DNA of 6,126 bases from Syntrophobacterales bacterium. GTDB lineage: Bacteria > Desulfobacterota > Syntrophobacteria > BM002. The translations under genes were made by a program, and so were the position numbers. The notes beneath the pieces are model-generated. The model made no database searches. It was not told the DNA's origin and saw nothing but the letters and a program-made list of their open reading frames with translations. Numbering within the stretch: position 1 is the stretch's first letter; the number at the start of each line of letters is the position of its first letter. The stretch lies in the NCBI GenBank assembly GCA_030601545.1, contig JAUVTM010000130.1:1-6126 (forward strand), written 5' to 3'. Shown here piece after piece: positions 1 to 5,305 of this stretch.

Positions 1-134
1 ATCATGATGCCCAGTCTTTCCGCGGCCTCAATCACCTTTGTTCCCCCTGGAACTTCTCTTTCCCGCTCATCGATAACAAGTTTAGGCCTGCTAGTAGTAT
101 GAGTTAAAGATGAAGTAACCGTAGGGCCGGTCAC
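1..134 (-). CDS. nuoG: NADH-quinone oxidoreductase subunit G, N-terminal fragment (runs off left edge)
   Basis: Large iron-sulfur subunit of complex I, carrying electrons from NuoF/NuoE toward NuoB. Only about 44 residues are visible. The reading frame gives RPKLVIDEREREVP, then GGTKVIEAAERLGIM, which fits the usual start of the [2Fe-2S] ferredoxin-like domain (x-K-L-x-I-D-G-R-E-x-x-V-P-x-G-T-x-V-I-E-A-A-x-x-L-G-I). The position directly after nuoF matches E. coli gene order. The start is uncertain. The frame is open from a stop at 171-173 but contains no ATG; the only standard starts are GTG at 134-132 and TTG at 146-144, inside or at the edge of a REP hairpin (121-144). Neither has a clear Shine-Dalgarno. 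The 16 or so residues before RPKL are therefore partly repeat-derived if translated. Family call is fairly secure from a short piece; start is low confidence. Confidence 0.72.
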   Translation of the reverse strand, partial: MTGPTVTSSLTHTTSRPKLVIDEREREVPGGTKVIEAAERLGIM

Positions 135-199
135 CGTACCGGCCAAGGATAATGAATCGAATACAACACTCTAATGGCGGGCACAGAGGCCCGCCCTAC
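121..199. repeat. REP doublet (BIME-like) between nuoF and nuoG
   Basis: Two hairpins face each other with GTAG at the outer left and CTAC at the outer right. The left unit is GTAG plus stem GGCCGGT (125-131), loop CACCGT, stem ACCGGCC (138-144). The right unit, read on the minus strand, is GTAG plus GGCGGGC, loop CTCTGT, GCCCGCC. Each stem is a perfect 7 bp with a 6-nt loop. The stems differ by paired changes, so the structure is kept while the sequence varies. The left hairpin overlaps the proposed start of nuoG. The architecture (GTAG foot, hairpin, paired opposite orientation) is that of REP sequences moved by REP-associated tyrosine transposases; no transposase gene is in the window. Confidence 0.85.
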
Positions 200-328
200 T
201 GAGTATAATAAAATCCGAAATTCCTTAATTCTCCAATTCCTTAATCCCAAATCCGAAATTCGCAATTCCGCAATTCGAAATTACTTCCCTATGCCCTACT
301 TGTCCTGAGCCTGTCGAAGGATGCCCTA
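174..328 (+). repeat. Composite dispersed repeat, copy 1
   Basis: This ~155-bp block reappears in the same orientation at 2712-2882. Its left end (174-204, the REP core and following bases) is identical over 31 nt to 2712-2742. The next 11 nt (206-216) match after one mismatch. Its right end (273-328) is identical over 56 nt to 2827-2882. The middle consists of AATTCC and GAAATTCG phrases that vary between copies. The right end contains a TGAGC..GTCGAA half palindrome (306-318). It starts 15 nt downstream of the nuoF stop in the transcribed direction. No coding potential was seen. Confidence 0.9.
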
Positions 329-342
329 AGCCCTATGCCTAT

Positions 343-1611
343 CTATTTAAAAGGACACTTCTTCTGCGTAATATGCTCCCTGACCTCATCCTCAAAATAG
401 GTAATGAGGCTCTCCACCGGTGATGTGGCTCCAGGAGCGAAAGCACAGTAAGAACTCCACAAGTGCTTGCTCATCTGCTGAAGCATGGGGATGAACTCTT
501 CCCTCCCCTCCCCTTCTTCCAACCGCAGTAGCAGGTCGCGAATGTATGGCAATCCTTCCCGGCAAGGCGTACACCAGCCACAGGATTCTCTGGCAAAGAA
601 CTCCGTCAAGTTCAAAGTGGCCCCGACAAGGCACGTTTTCTGGTCGAAGACCATGATTGCGCCGGTTCCTAGTCTATGTCCGACTTCCCGCATTGGATCA
701 AAATCCATTTCAATGTCATAGAATTCTTTGGGTAAGTAACGGGTGGAAGCTCCACCCGGTAAACAAGCCTTATACTCAGAACCAGCCGGCATGCCGCCGG
801 CATGAACTTCTATGATCTCACTCAGCCGCACTCCCATTGGCAGCTCGAAGCAACCCGGCTTATTGACCCTCCCGCTTACACAGAATAGCTTGGTCCCGGC
901 ACCGGTCTCAGTCTTTGCCAGGTTTTTGTACCACTCAACTCCGTTTCTGATGATATGCGGTATGTTTGCCAGGGTTTCCACATTCTGAAGTACGGTGGGC
1001 ATTCCCCAAAGACCCTTTTCCGTTGGATAGGGAGGTGGTTGTTGCGGGTTGGGCCTTTTGCCCATCAGAGCGTTCAGTTGTGCTGTAACTTCGCCGCAGA
1101 TGTACCGACCCCCACTGCGGTGGACAACAATCTCCATGCTATGGTCGCTTCCCAGGATTTTTTTTCCTAGAAAGCCTGCCTCTTTTGCTATCTTTATCTC
1201 CCTTTCAAGAATTCTTGCCGCACTCTCGTATTCAGGGCGAATGAAAATAATGCCCTTCTCCGCCTTTGCCCCGTAGCCGTCAATGATTATGCCCTCGATA
1301 AGCATGTGCGGATCCGCATGGATTAAGACCCGATCTTTGAATGTTCCTGGCTCCATCTCATCGGCGTTGCACACGAGGTATCTCGGAAAAGGTGCATCCT
1401 CCGCCACCGTCCTCAGCTTCATGCCCGCTGGAAAGGCGGCTCCGCCTCGGCCCAAAAGTACGGCATCAATGAGGACTTCCTGCAGGTCTTTGTATGAGTA
1501 ATTGTGCAGAACATCTTCCAATGCCTGGTAACCGCCGCTCTGCTGGTATTCTTCCAGCGTAGCAATCCTGTCCGGCTTGCGGTTTTGTAAAAGTACTTGA
1601 GGGTAAGTCAT
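343..1611 (-). CDS. nuoF: NADH-quinone oxidoreductase subunit F (FMN and NADH site)
   Basis: Peripheral-arm subunit that oxidises NAD(P)H through FMN and passes electrons to the [4Fe-4S] cluster N3. It has 422 residues, a normal family length. Visible motifs in order: FMN loop GRGGAAFPAG (54-63), NADH/FMN motif CNADEMEPGTFKDR (81-94) with the conserved Glu87, GRYICGEVTA (168-177), and N3 ligands C344, C347, C350 in ESCGWCTPC plus C389 in YCAFAPGA. The wording (EFFARESCGWCTPCREGLP, NGVEWYKN) is closest to E. coli NuoF. Two changes stand out: GEVT replaces GEET, putting Val175 where E. coli has Glu183, and GRGGAAF replaces GRGGAGF. ATG at 1611-1609 is preceded by a weak AGG 8 nt away, itself part of a CTAAA/TTTAG tandem array. 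The stop is TAG. Gene identity is certain; nucleotide preference is open. Confidence 0.98.
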   Translation of the reverse strand: MTYPQVLLQNRKPDRIATLEEYQQSGGYQALEDVLHNYSYKDLQEVLIDAVLLGRGGAAFPAGMKLRTVAEDAPFPRYLVCNADEMEPGTFKDRVLIHADPHMLIEGIIIDGYGAKAEKGIIFIRPEYESAARILEREIKIAKEAGFLGKKILGSDHSMEIVVHRSGGRYICGEVTAQLNALMGKRPNPQQPPPYPTEKGLWGMPTVLQNVETLANIPHIIRNGVEWYKNLAKTETGAGTKLFCVSGRVNKPGCFELPMGVRLSEIIEVHAGGMPAGSEYKACLPGGASTRYLPKEFYDIEMDFDPMREVGHRLGTGAIMVFDQKTCLVGATLNLTEFFARESCGWCTPCREGLPYIRDLLLRLEEGEGREEFIPMLQQMSKHLWSSYCAFAPGATSPVESLITYFEDEVREHITQKKCPFK

Positions 1612-1620
1612 AAAGAATGC

Positions 1621-1677
1621 CTAAAATGTCTAAAGTGAACTAAAATGAGCTAAAGTGTCTAAAATACCTAAAGTTAG
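1621..1677. repeat. Alternating CTAAAAT/CTAAAGT tandem repeat in the nuoF leader
   Basis: Six head-to-tail units begin at 1621, 1630, 1640, 1650, 1659 and 1668, each 9-10 bp and starting CTAAA. The sixth base alternates strictly A, G, A, G, A, G, so the true period is a ~19-bp dimer present three times. In the nuoF transcript the units read as repeated TTTAG. The copy nearest the gene, with the adjoining base, gives AGG 8 nt before the ATG and is the only Shine-Dalgarno-like element there. The units are too short, and lack spacers, to be CRISPR. Confidence 0.9.
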
Positions 1678-1686
1678 AATACATCT

Positions 1687-1768
1687 GTAGGGCGGGTCTC
1701 CGCACCCGCCATAAAACCATTTCCATTCAGTCCCATTTTCTCCTGGCCGGTACGGAGACCGGCCCTAC
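1687..1768. repeat. REP doublet (BIME-like) between nuoE and nuoF
   Basis: The left unit is GTAG (1687-1690), stem GGCGGGT (1691-1697), loop CTCCGC, stem ACCCGCC (1704-1710). The right unit is inverted: GGCCGGT (1745-1751), loop ACGGAG, ACCGGCC (1758-1764), ending in CTAC (1765-1768). On their own strands the two units read CTCCGC and CTCCGT in the loop, and differ in the stem by a paired C/G swap. The spacer between hairpins is 34 nt with no recognisable gene. Outer ends are GTAG and CTAC, as in the doublets at 121-199 and 2681-2737. Confidence 0.87.
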
Positions 1769-1805
1769 GTATATGTTTTATCAATACTGTTTTGAACATT
1801 GGAGC

Positions 1806-1853
1806 ATTCGAAACCGGGGCCCCGCCCGAAGGGTGGGGAGTCCGAAGGACAAA
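1806..1853 (-). repeat. UUCG-rich ~45-bp module, inverted copy A
   Basis: Read on the minus strand this is nearly the same as 2782-2829 on the plus strand. Both start near TTGTCCTTCGGACTCC, continue with CACCCTTCGGGCGGG and end GTTTCGAA. Differences are a few single-base indels and substitutions. Two CTTCGG runs could form UUCG-type loops in RNA. Short spurious reading frames cross it, but the matching unit in another spacer shows it is a repeat rather than a gene. Confidence 0.8.
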
Positions 1854-2056
1854 TCCCAAATCCCAAGCACCAAATTACAAATAAATCTCAAATTCCAATA
1901 TCCAATGACCCAAACATATTTGGGATTCTTTTTTTGAAAGACGTTGGGGTTTGGAATTTCGAATTTCGGTCATTGGGATTTGCCCTTCGACTAGGCTCAG
2001 GGTGGTGAGCTTGTCGAACCATTTGTTATTTGGGTTTTGTGATTTGTAATTTCCAT
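1854..2056. repeat. A+T-rich AAATCCCAA-type quasi-palindromic repeat block
   Basis: This noncoding stretch between nuoE and nuoF is built of variants of AAATCCCAA, CAAATTCC and their complements. Inverted matches include AAATTACAAAT (1872-1882) with 2042-2052, AAATTCCAA (1890-1898) with 1951-1959, and CCAATGACC (1902-1910) with 1968-1976. The pairs are not all nested, so this is not one simple hairpin. A separate palindrome lies at 1986-2018 (TTCGAC..GCTCA against TGAGC..GTCGAA); half of it recurs at 306-318 and 2860-2872. I see no gene. Similar A+T-rich phrases occur as dispersed repeats in many environmental genomes; that comparison is from memory. Confidence 0.7.
1909..1935 (+). terminator. 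Possible intrinsic terminator, plus strand
   Basis: CCCAAA (1909-1914), loop CATA and TTTGGG (1919-1924) form a 6-bp stem, followed by ATTC and seven T residues (1929-1935). It would work only on rightward transcripts, antisense to the nuo operon, and the stem is weak. It lies inside the A+T-rich repeat block and may be chance. Confidence 0.25.
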
Positions 2057-2081
2057 CAACTTCCGCTTCTGAATCGATGGG

Positions 2082-2555
2082 TTAACCTTGTGCTCTCAAG
2101 TTCTCTAGAATATCGTCCAACTTCTCTGGAGTCAGTGGTCCATACACCTTTTTGTTGATCAGAATAGCTGGTGATCTATCGCAGTAACCAATGCAGCAAA
2201 CCGGCAGGAGGGTGAATAACCCGTCCGAAGTGGTTTCTCCCATCTCAACTCCAAGCTTGTTGCACAGATGATCTCGGATTGATTCATAACCATCCATCCA
2301 GCAGATAACACTGTCGCAAACGTGGATCACATATTTTCCAACGGGCTCGCGGTAAATGAAGGTGTAGAAAGTAGCCAGTTCTTCCACCTCCAGGGGGGAC
2401 ATATTCAGAAGTTGAGCCACCTCCTCAACAGCCTCATCACTCAAATAGCCAAACTGATCCTGGATAGCGAACATGATATCCACTACCAGCTCCCGGGGAT
2501 GGTCAACGCTGGCGATGTGTTCCGTTAGGGATTCTTTGAGTTCTGCTGGCAGCAT
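2082..2555 (-). CDS. nuoE: NADH-quinone oxidoreductase subunit E ([2Fe-2S] N1a)
   Basis: Thioredoxin-fold subunit of the complex I input module; it pairs with NuoF and holds the [2Fe-2S] cluster N1a. From the chosen ATG (2555-2553) it is 157 residues. The N-terminal helical part (~1-60) leads to ATFYTFIYREPVG (61-73). The cluster ligands are then C80 and C85 in HVCDSVIC, and C121 and C125 in CIGYC. Cys98 and Cys120 are extra. The paired motifs CDSVIC and FTLLPVCC match E. coli-type NuoE. The frame stays open upstream to a GTG at 2597-2595, but those 14 residues (VGRASVPATRPLTT) are translated from a REP hairpin (2571-2598), so I chose the internal ATG. No strong Shine-Dalgarno precedes either start. 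The 359-nt gap from nuoBCD and the 470-nt gap to nuoF are repeats. Stop TAA. Confidence 0.97.
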   Translation of the reverse strand: MLPAELKESLTEHIASVDHPRELVVDIMFAIQDQFGYLSDEAVEEVAQLLNMSPLEVEELATFYTFIYREPVGKYVIHVCDSVICWMDGYESIRDHLCNKLGVEMGETTSDGLFTLLPVCCIGYCDRSPAILINKKVYGPLTPEKLDDILENLRAQG

Positions 2556-2570
2556 CGTAGTCAACGGCCT

Positions 2571-2598
2571 AGTGGCGGGCACTGAGGCCCGCCCCACT
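2571..2598 (-). repeat. Single REP hairpin abutting nuoE
   Basis: On the minus strand this reads AGTGG, stem GGCGGGC, loop CTCAGT, stem GCCCGCC, then ACT. It is the same family as the other copies but with GTGG in place of the GTAG foot. It ends 15 nt before the chosen nuoE ATG, so the hairpin would form in the mRNA immediately upstream of the translation start. Confidence 0.82.
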
Positions 2599-2629
2599 AA
2601 AATGAAAGAACTTAAGAGCTATCCTTTTA

Positions 2630-2652
2630 TCGCAAGCGGAGCTTGCTCCTAC
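2630..2652 (-). repeat. Variant REP (GCAAGC stem)
   Basis: On the minus strand this is GTAGGA, stem GCAAGC, loop TCC, stem GCTTGC, then GA. It is closely related to 2681-2703 (stem GCAACC/GGTTGC), with the base-pair swap made on both stem arms. It faces that copy across 28 nt. The GTAGGAGC foot resembles known REP families such as those of Pseudomonas, from memory. Confidence 0.8.
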
Positions 2653-2680
2653 AGAAATTATGTTAATTGATACAAGTCAT

Positions 2681-2737
2681 GTAGGAGCAACCTTTGGTTG
2701 CGATTCGTCCTATGGCGGGCACAGAGGCCCGCCCTAC
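2681..2737. repeat. REP doublet (BIME-like) between nuoBCD and nuoE
   Basis: The left unit is GTAGGA, stem GCAACC, loop TTT, stem GGTTGC, then GA. The right unit, on the minus strand, is GTAG (2737-2734), GGCGGGC, loop CTCTGT, GCCCGCC. So two different REP subtypes are combined in one doublet with outward GTAG..CTAC ends. The right unit is also the left end of the composite repeat copy 2. Confidence 0.82.
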
Positions 2738-2882
2738 TGAGTGTAATAAAATCCTTAATTCCTCAATTCCCAAATTCGAAATTGTCCTTCGGACTCCCAC
2801 CCTTCGGGCGGGTTCCCAGTTTCGAAATTCGAAATTACTTCCCTATGCCCTACTTGTCCTGAGCCTGTCGAAGGATGCCCTA
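2712..2882 (+). repeat. Composite dispersed repeat, copy 2
   Basis: Direct copy of 174-328. Its left end is identical over 31 nt, its right end (2827-2882) over 56 nt. It is ~16 bp longer because the middle contains a UUCG-rich module (2782-2829) absent from copy 1. That module is flanked on both sides by TTCGAAATT phrases, as if inserted there. Copy 2 lies 32 nt downstream of the nuoBCD stop in the transcribed direction. Together the copies bracket nuoE and nuoF. Confidence 0.9.
2782..2829 (+). repeat. UUCG-rich ~45-bp module, copy B nested in composite repeat
   Basis: Near-identical but inverted relative to 1806-1853. It begins TTGTCCTTCGGACTCC and ends GTTTCGAA, with two CTTCGG runs between. 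Composite copy 1 has no equivalent at the matching place. That suggests this unit moves or is copied independently of the larger element. Confidence 0.78.
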
Positions 2883-2914
2883 TGCCCGCACAACGGACGA
2901 CTGACATCTCTCCT

Positions 2915-5305
2915 TTACCTATCAATATCCGGCAGAATGTAGTCTATTGAACCGACTATAGCGATGAGGTCTGCAATGGTTTCGCCCACGGCCATCATTG
3001 GCATTACCTGCACATTGGCAAATCCTGGCGCCCGTATTCTTGTTCGGTACGAGTACCCAAGCCCGTCGCTCACCACATAGTAGCCCTGCTCCCCCCTGGG
3101 TATTTCGCACGATACGTATGCCTCACCCCTGGGAATCTTAGGCCCACGGGTGACGTTGATGAAATGATGAATCAAGCTCTCAATATCTTTCAGCATGTCC
3201 TCTCGCTTGGGGGTCACGTAGCGATAGTCATCGGTAACGTGCCGACCAGAAGGCATCTGTTCTGCGGCCTGCTCGATGATCCTCAAGCTCTGGCGCATCT
3301 CCTCAACCCGCACCAAATAGCGGGCGTAGCAATCACCTTCAGTGGCAGTGGGAATCTCAAAGTCGAAATTCTCATAGCCGGAGTAGGGGAACTTCTTCCG
3401 CAAGTCCCACTCCAGGCCGCAAGCACGCAGGTTTGGACCGCTTATGCCCCAATCGATGGAATCTTCCAAAGAAATGCGGCCAATGCCCTGAGTCCGGACT
3501 TTGAAGATGGGATTTTTCGTTATCAGTGCCTCGTATTCGTTGAGAGCCGCAGGAAATATTTTGACGAAGTTATCCACAGCTTCTTTCCAGCCTTCCGGCA
3601 AGTCCGCGGCAACACCTCCCAAGCGGAACCAGGACGGATGTAATCGACCTCCTGTGATGAGCTCAACAATATCAAGAATCATCTCCCGTTCACGGAAGGT
3701 ATAGAAATTAGGAGTCATGGCCCCCACATCGTGGGCCATGGTGGCAAAGAAGACGAGATGGTTACTCAGCCGGAATAACTCGCTGAGCATGACCCGAATA
3801 ACCTGGGCCCGCTCTGGAACTTCTATGCCCGCCAGAGTCTCCACGGCCAGAACGTAGGGAAGGTTATTGGCTGCCCCGGCCAGGTAGTCAACCCGGTCAG
3901 TGTATGGAATAAACTGGTTCCACGTTTGTCTCTCGCCAATTTTCTCCGCCGCTCGATGGTGATAGCCGATGTCCATGTCGAGTCCGGTTACCTCCTCACC
4001 GTCGAGGGAGACGATATAGCGCATCAAACCGTGGGTACTTACATGGTGGGGGCCGATGTTTAATATCAGTTCATGTTCTTTTCCTTCTCTCCTCAAATAA
4101 ATACCCCCATCCAGCGGTTGCAGCTTCTTGGCATCGGCAAGGGTGTAAGGACCCATCTCAGTGGCTCGACCAGGGTAACTCTTCCTCAGAGGATGGCCCT
4201 CCCAGTCATGTGGCAAAATAAGTCGGCGCAGATTCGGGTGATCTTCGAACTGTATACCAAACATGTCGAATACTTCCCGCTCGTACCAGTTTGCGGACGG
4301 CCAGATATCGGTCACACTTTCAGTTACAGGGGCATCGCCTTGTAGGCCCACTTTCAACCGCAATCTGGATGCTGGCTCAAATGACAGCAGGTGATAAACG
4401 AGGGTGTAATCCGGATACTCCTGACGATTCCTGCGCGCAGACTCATCAATTGCGGTCAGATCATCTAACCGTTGAAATCGAGGAGTTGCCTCAGTTTTCA
4501 GAAAACGCAGAACATCTTTGAGCCGATTTTGCTCCACCATAAAAGTAAGCAAGTCTGAGGTATGCTCAGTCTGCTGCACGCTGTCCCCAAAATGGGCTCG
4601 GAGACCCTCAGCCAGGTCCTCGTCATCCTCACTCAATTCGATTCTGTGTGGTGGTGGGGTCCACATGAGGTCGGAGCGGCTATCCCGGAATCCAGGCGGC
4701 AGCACAGAAGTGCCCCGTATGGCGGTTCCCTGCATGCCAGGCCCCCGCGGATCTCGAGACTTTGTCTCACCATCCACGAGGATGGGTCTCTGGGTTCCCT
4801 GGCTCCCCCCCTTAAGGTGGAAAATGGAACGCGTTGGTCGTTCTTCAGCGACTATCTTTTCTTGTAAAAGGACAAGGCCTTGCAGTACAGCCTCAGGCCT
4901 CGGTGGACAGCCCGGGATATAGATATCAACTGGCAATATCTGGTCCACTCCCTGCACCACACTGTAGGCGTCGTACATGCCCCCACTATTGGAACAGGAT
5001 CCCATGGAGATGACCCATTTGGGCTCAGCCATCTGTTCATAGAGCCGCAAGACCACTGGTGCAATTTTTTTGAAAACGGTACCAGAGATGATCAAGAGAT
5101 CCGCCTGCCGCGGTGAGGGTCGGAGCACTTCCGCCCCAAATCGAGCCATATCGTATCGGGCGGTGAGGGCCGTTGCTTCCTCAACGAAACAGCAGGAGAG
5201 TCCAAAGAACATGGGCCAAAGACTATACTTTCTGGCCCAGTTGATCAGCCCGTCAGCTCCGCTCAAAATTCGGTTGTTTAATCCTTTTTCGACGTTGGCC
5301 CCCAC
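2915..5305 (-). CDS. nuoBCD: Fused NADH-quinone oxidoreductase subunits B, C and D
   Basis: One 796-residue polypeptide joining three complex I connecting-arm subunits. The NuoB part (~1-165) carries the N2 [4Fe-4S] ligands C38, C39 (GLSCCFVE), C104 (SMGSCSNSGG) and C133 (YIPGCPPRPEA). A Gly/Arg/Pro-rich linker (~166-213) follows. The NuoC part (~214-385) has WYEREVFDMFGIQFEDHPNL (340-359) and WEGHPLRKSYP (368-378). The NuoD part (~390-796) has GPHHVSTHG (418-426, His425) and PYTDRVDY (467-474, Tyr474), expected to line the quinone pocket, and ends GSIDYILPDIDR. No stop or frameshift breaks the joins. I chose GTG 5305-5303: a GGGGGGA run lies 5 nt upstream and NuoB-like sequence begins there. 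An in-frame start at 5380 would add 25 residues overlapping nuoA. It overlaps nuoA by 28 nt, suggesting coupled translation. Stop TAA. Confidence 0.97.
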   Translation of the reverse strand: MGANVEKGLNNRILSGADGLINWARKYSLWPMFFGLSCCFVEEATALTARYDMARFGAEVLRPSPRQADLLIISGTVFKKIAPVVLRLYEQMAEPKWVISMGSCSNSGGMYDAYSVVQGVDQILPVDIYIPGCPPRPEAVLQGLVLLQEKIVAEERPTRSIFHLKGGSQGTQRPILVDGETKSRDPRGPGMQGTAIRGTSVLPPGFRDSRSDLMWTPPPHRIELSEDDEDLAEGLRAHFGDSVQQTEHTSDLLTFMVEQNRLKDVLRFLKTEATPRFQRLDDLTAIDESARRNRQEYPDYTLVYHLLSFEPASRLRLKVGLQGDAPVTESVTDIWPSANWYEREVFDMFGIQFEDHPNLRRLILPHDWEGHPLRKSYPGRATEMGPYTLADAKKLQPLDGGIYLRREGKEHELILNIGPHHVSTHGLMRYIVSLDGEEVTGLDMDIGYHHRAAEKIGERQTWNQFIPYTDRVDYLAGAANNLPYVLAVETLAGIEVPERAQVIRVMLSELFRLSNHLVFFATMAHDVGAMTPNFYTFREREMILDIVELITGGRLHPSWFRLGGVAADLPEGWKEAVDNFVKIFPAALNEYEALITKNPIFKVRTQGIGRISLEDSIDWGISGPNLRACGLEWDLRKKFPYSGYENFDFEIPTATEGDCYARYLVRVEEMRQSLRIIEQAAEQMPSGRHVTDDYRYVTPKREDMLKDIESLIHHFINVTRGPKIPRGEAYVSCEIPRGEQGYYVVSDGLGYSYRTRIRAPGFANVQVMPMMAVGETIADLIAIVGSIDYILPDIDR

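Noticed and set aside
1621..1677. CRISPR-like array
   Set aside because: Units are 9-10 bp, contiguous and without unique spacers; there are no cas genes.
1674..2008. Short open frames on both strands between nuoE and nuoF
   Set aside because: They are translations of REP, UUCG-module and A+T-rich repeats; the same module yields a similar peptide in the other spacer (2694-2942).
3164..3643. 159-codon plus-strand open frame
   Set aside because: It lies wholly antisense to the NuoD part of nuoBCD, which has strong family motifs; no recognisable domain in the plus-strand product.
4518..4922. 134-codon plus-strand open frame
   Set aside because: Antisense shadow of the NuoB-NuoC linker region; Arg/Ser/Gly/Pro-rich composition mirrors the codons opposite.
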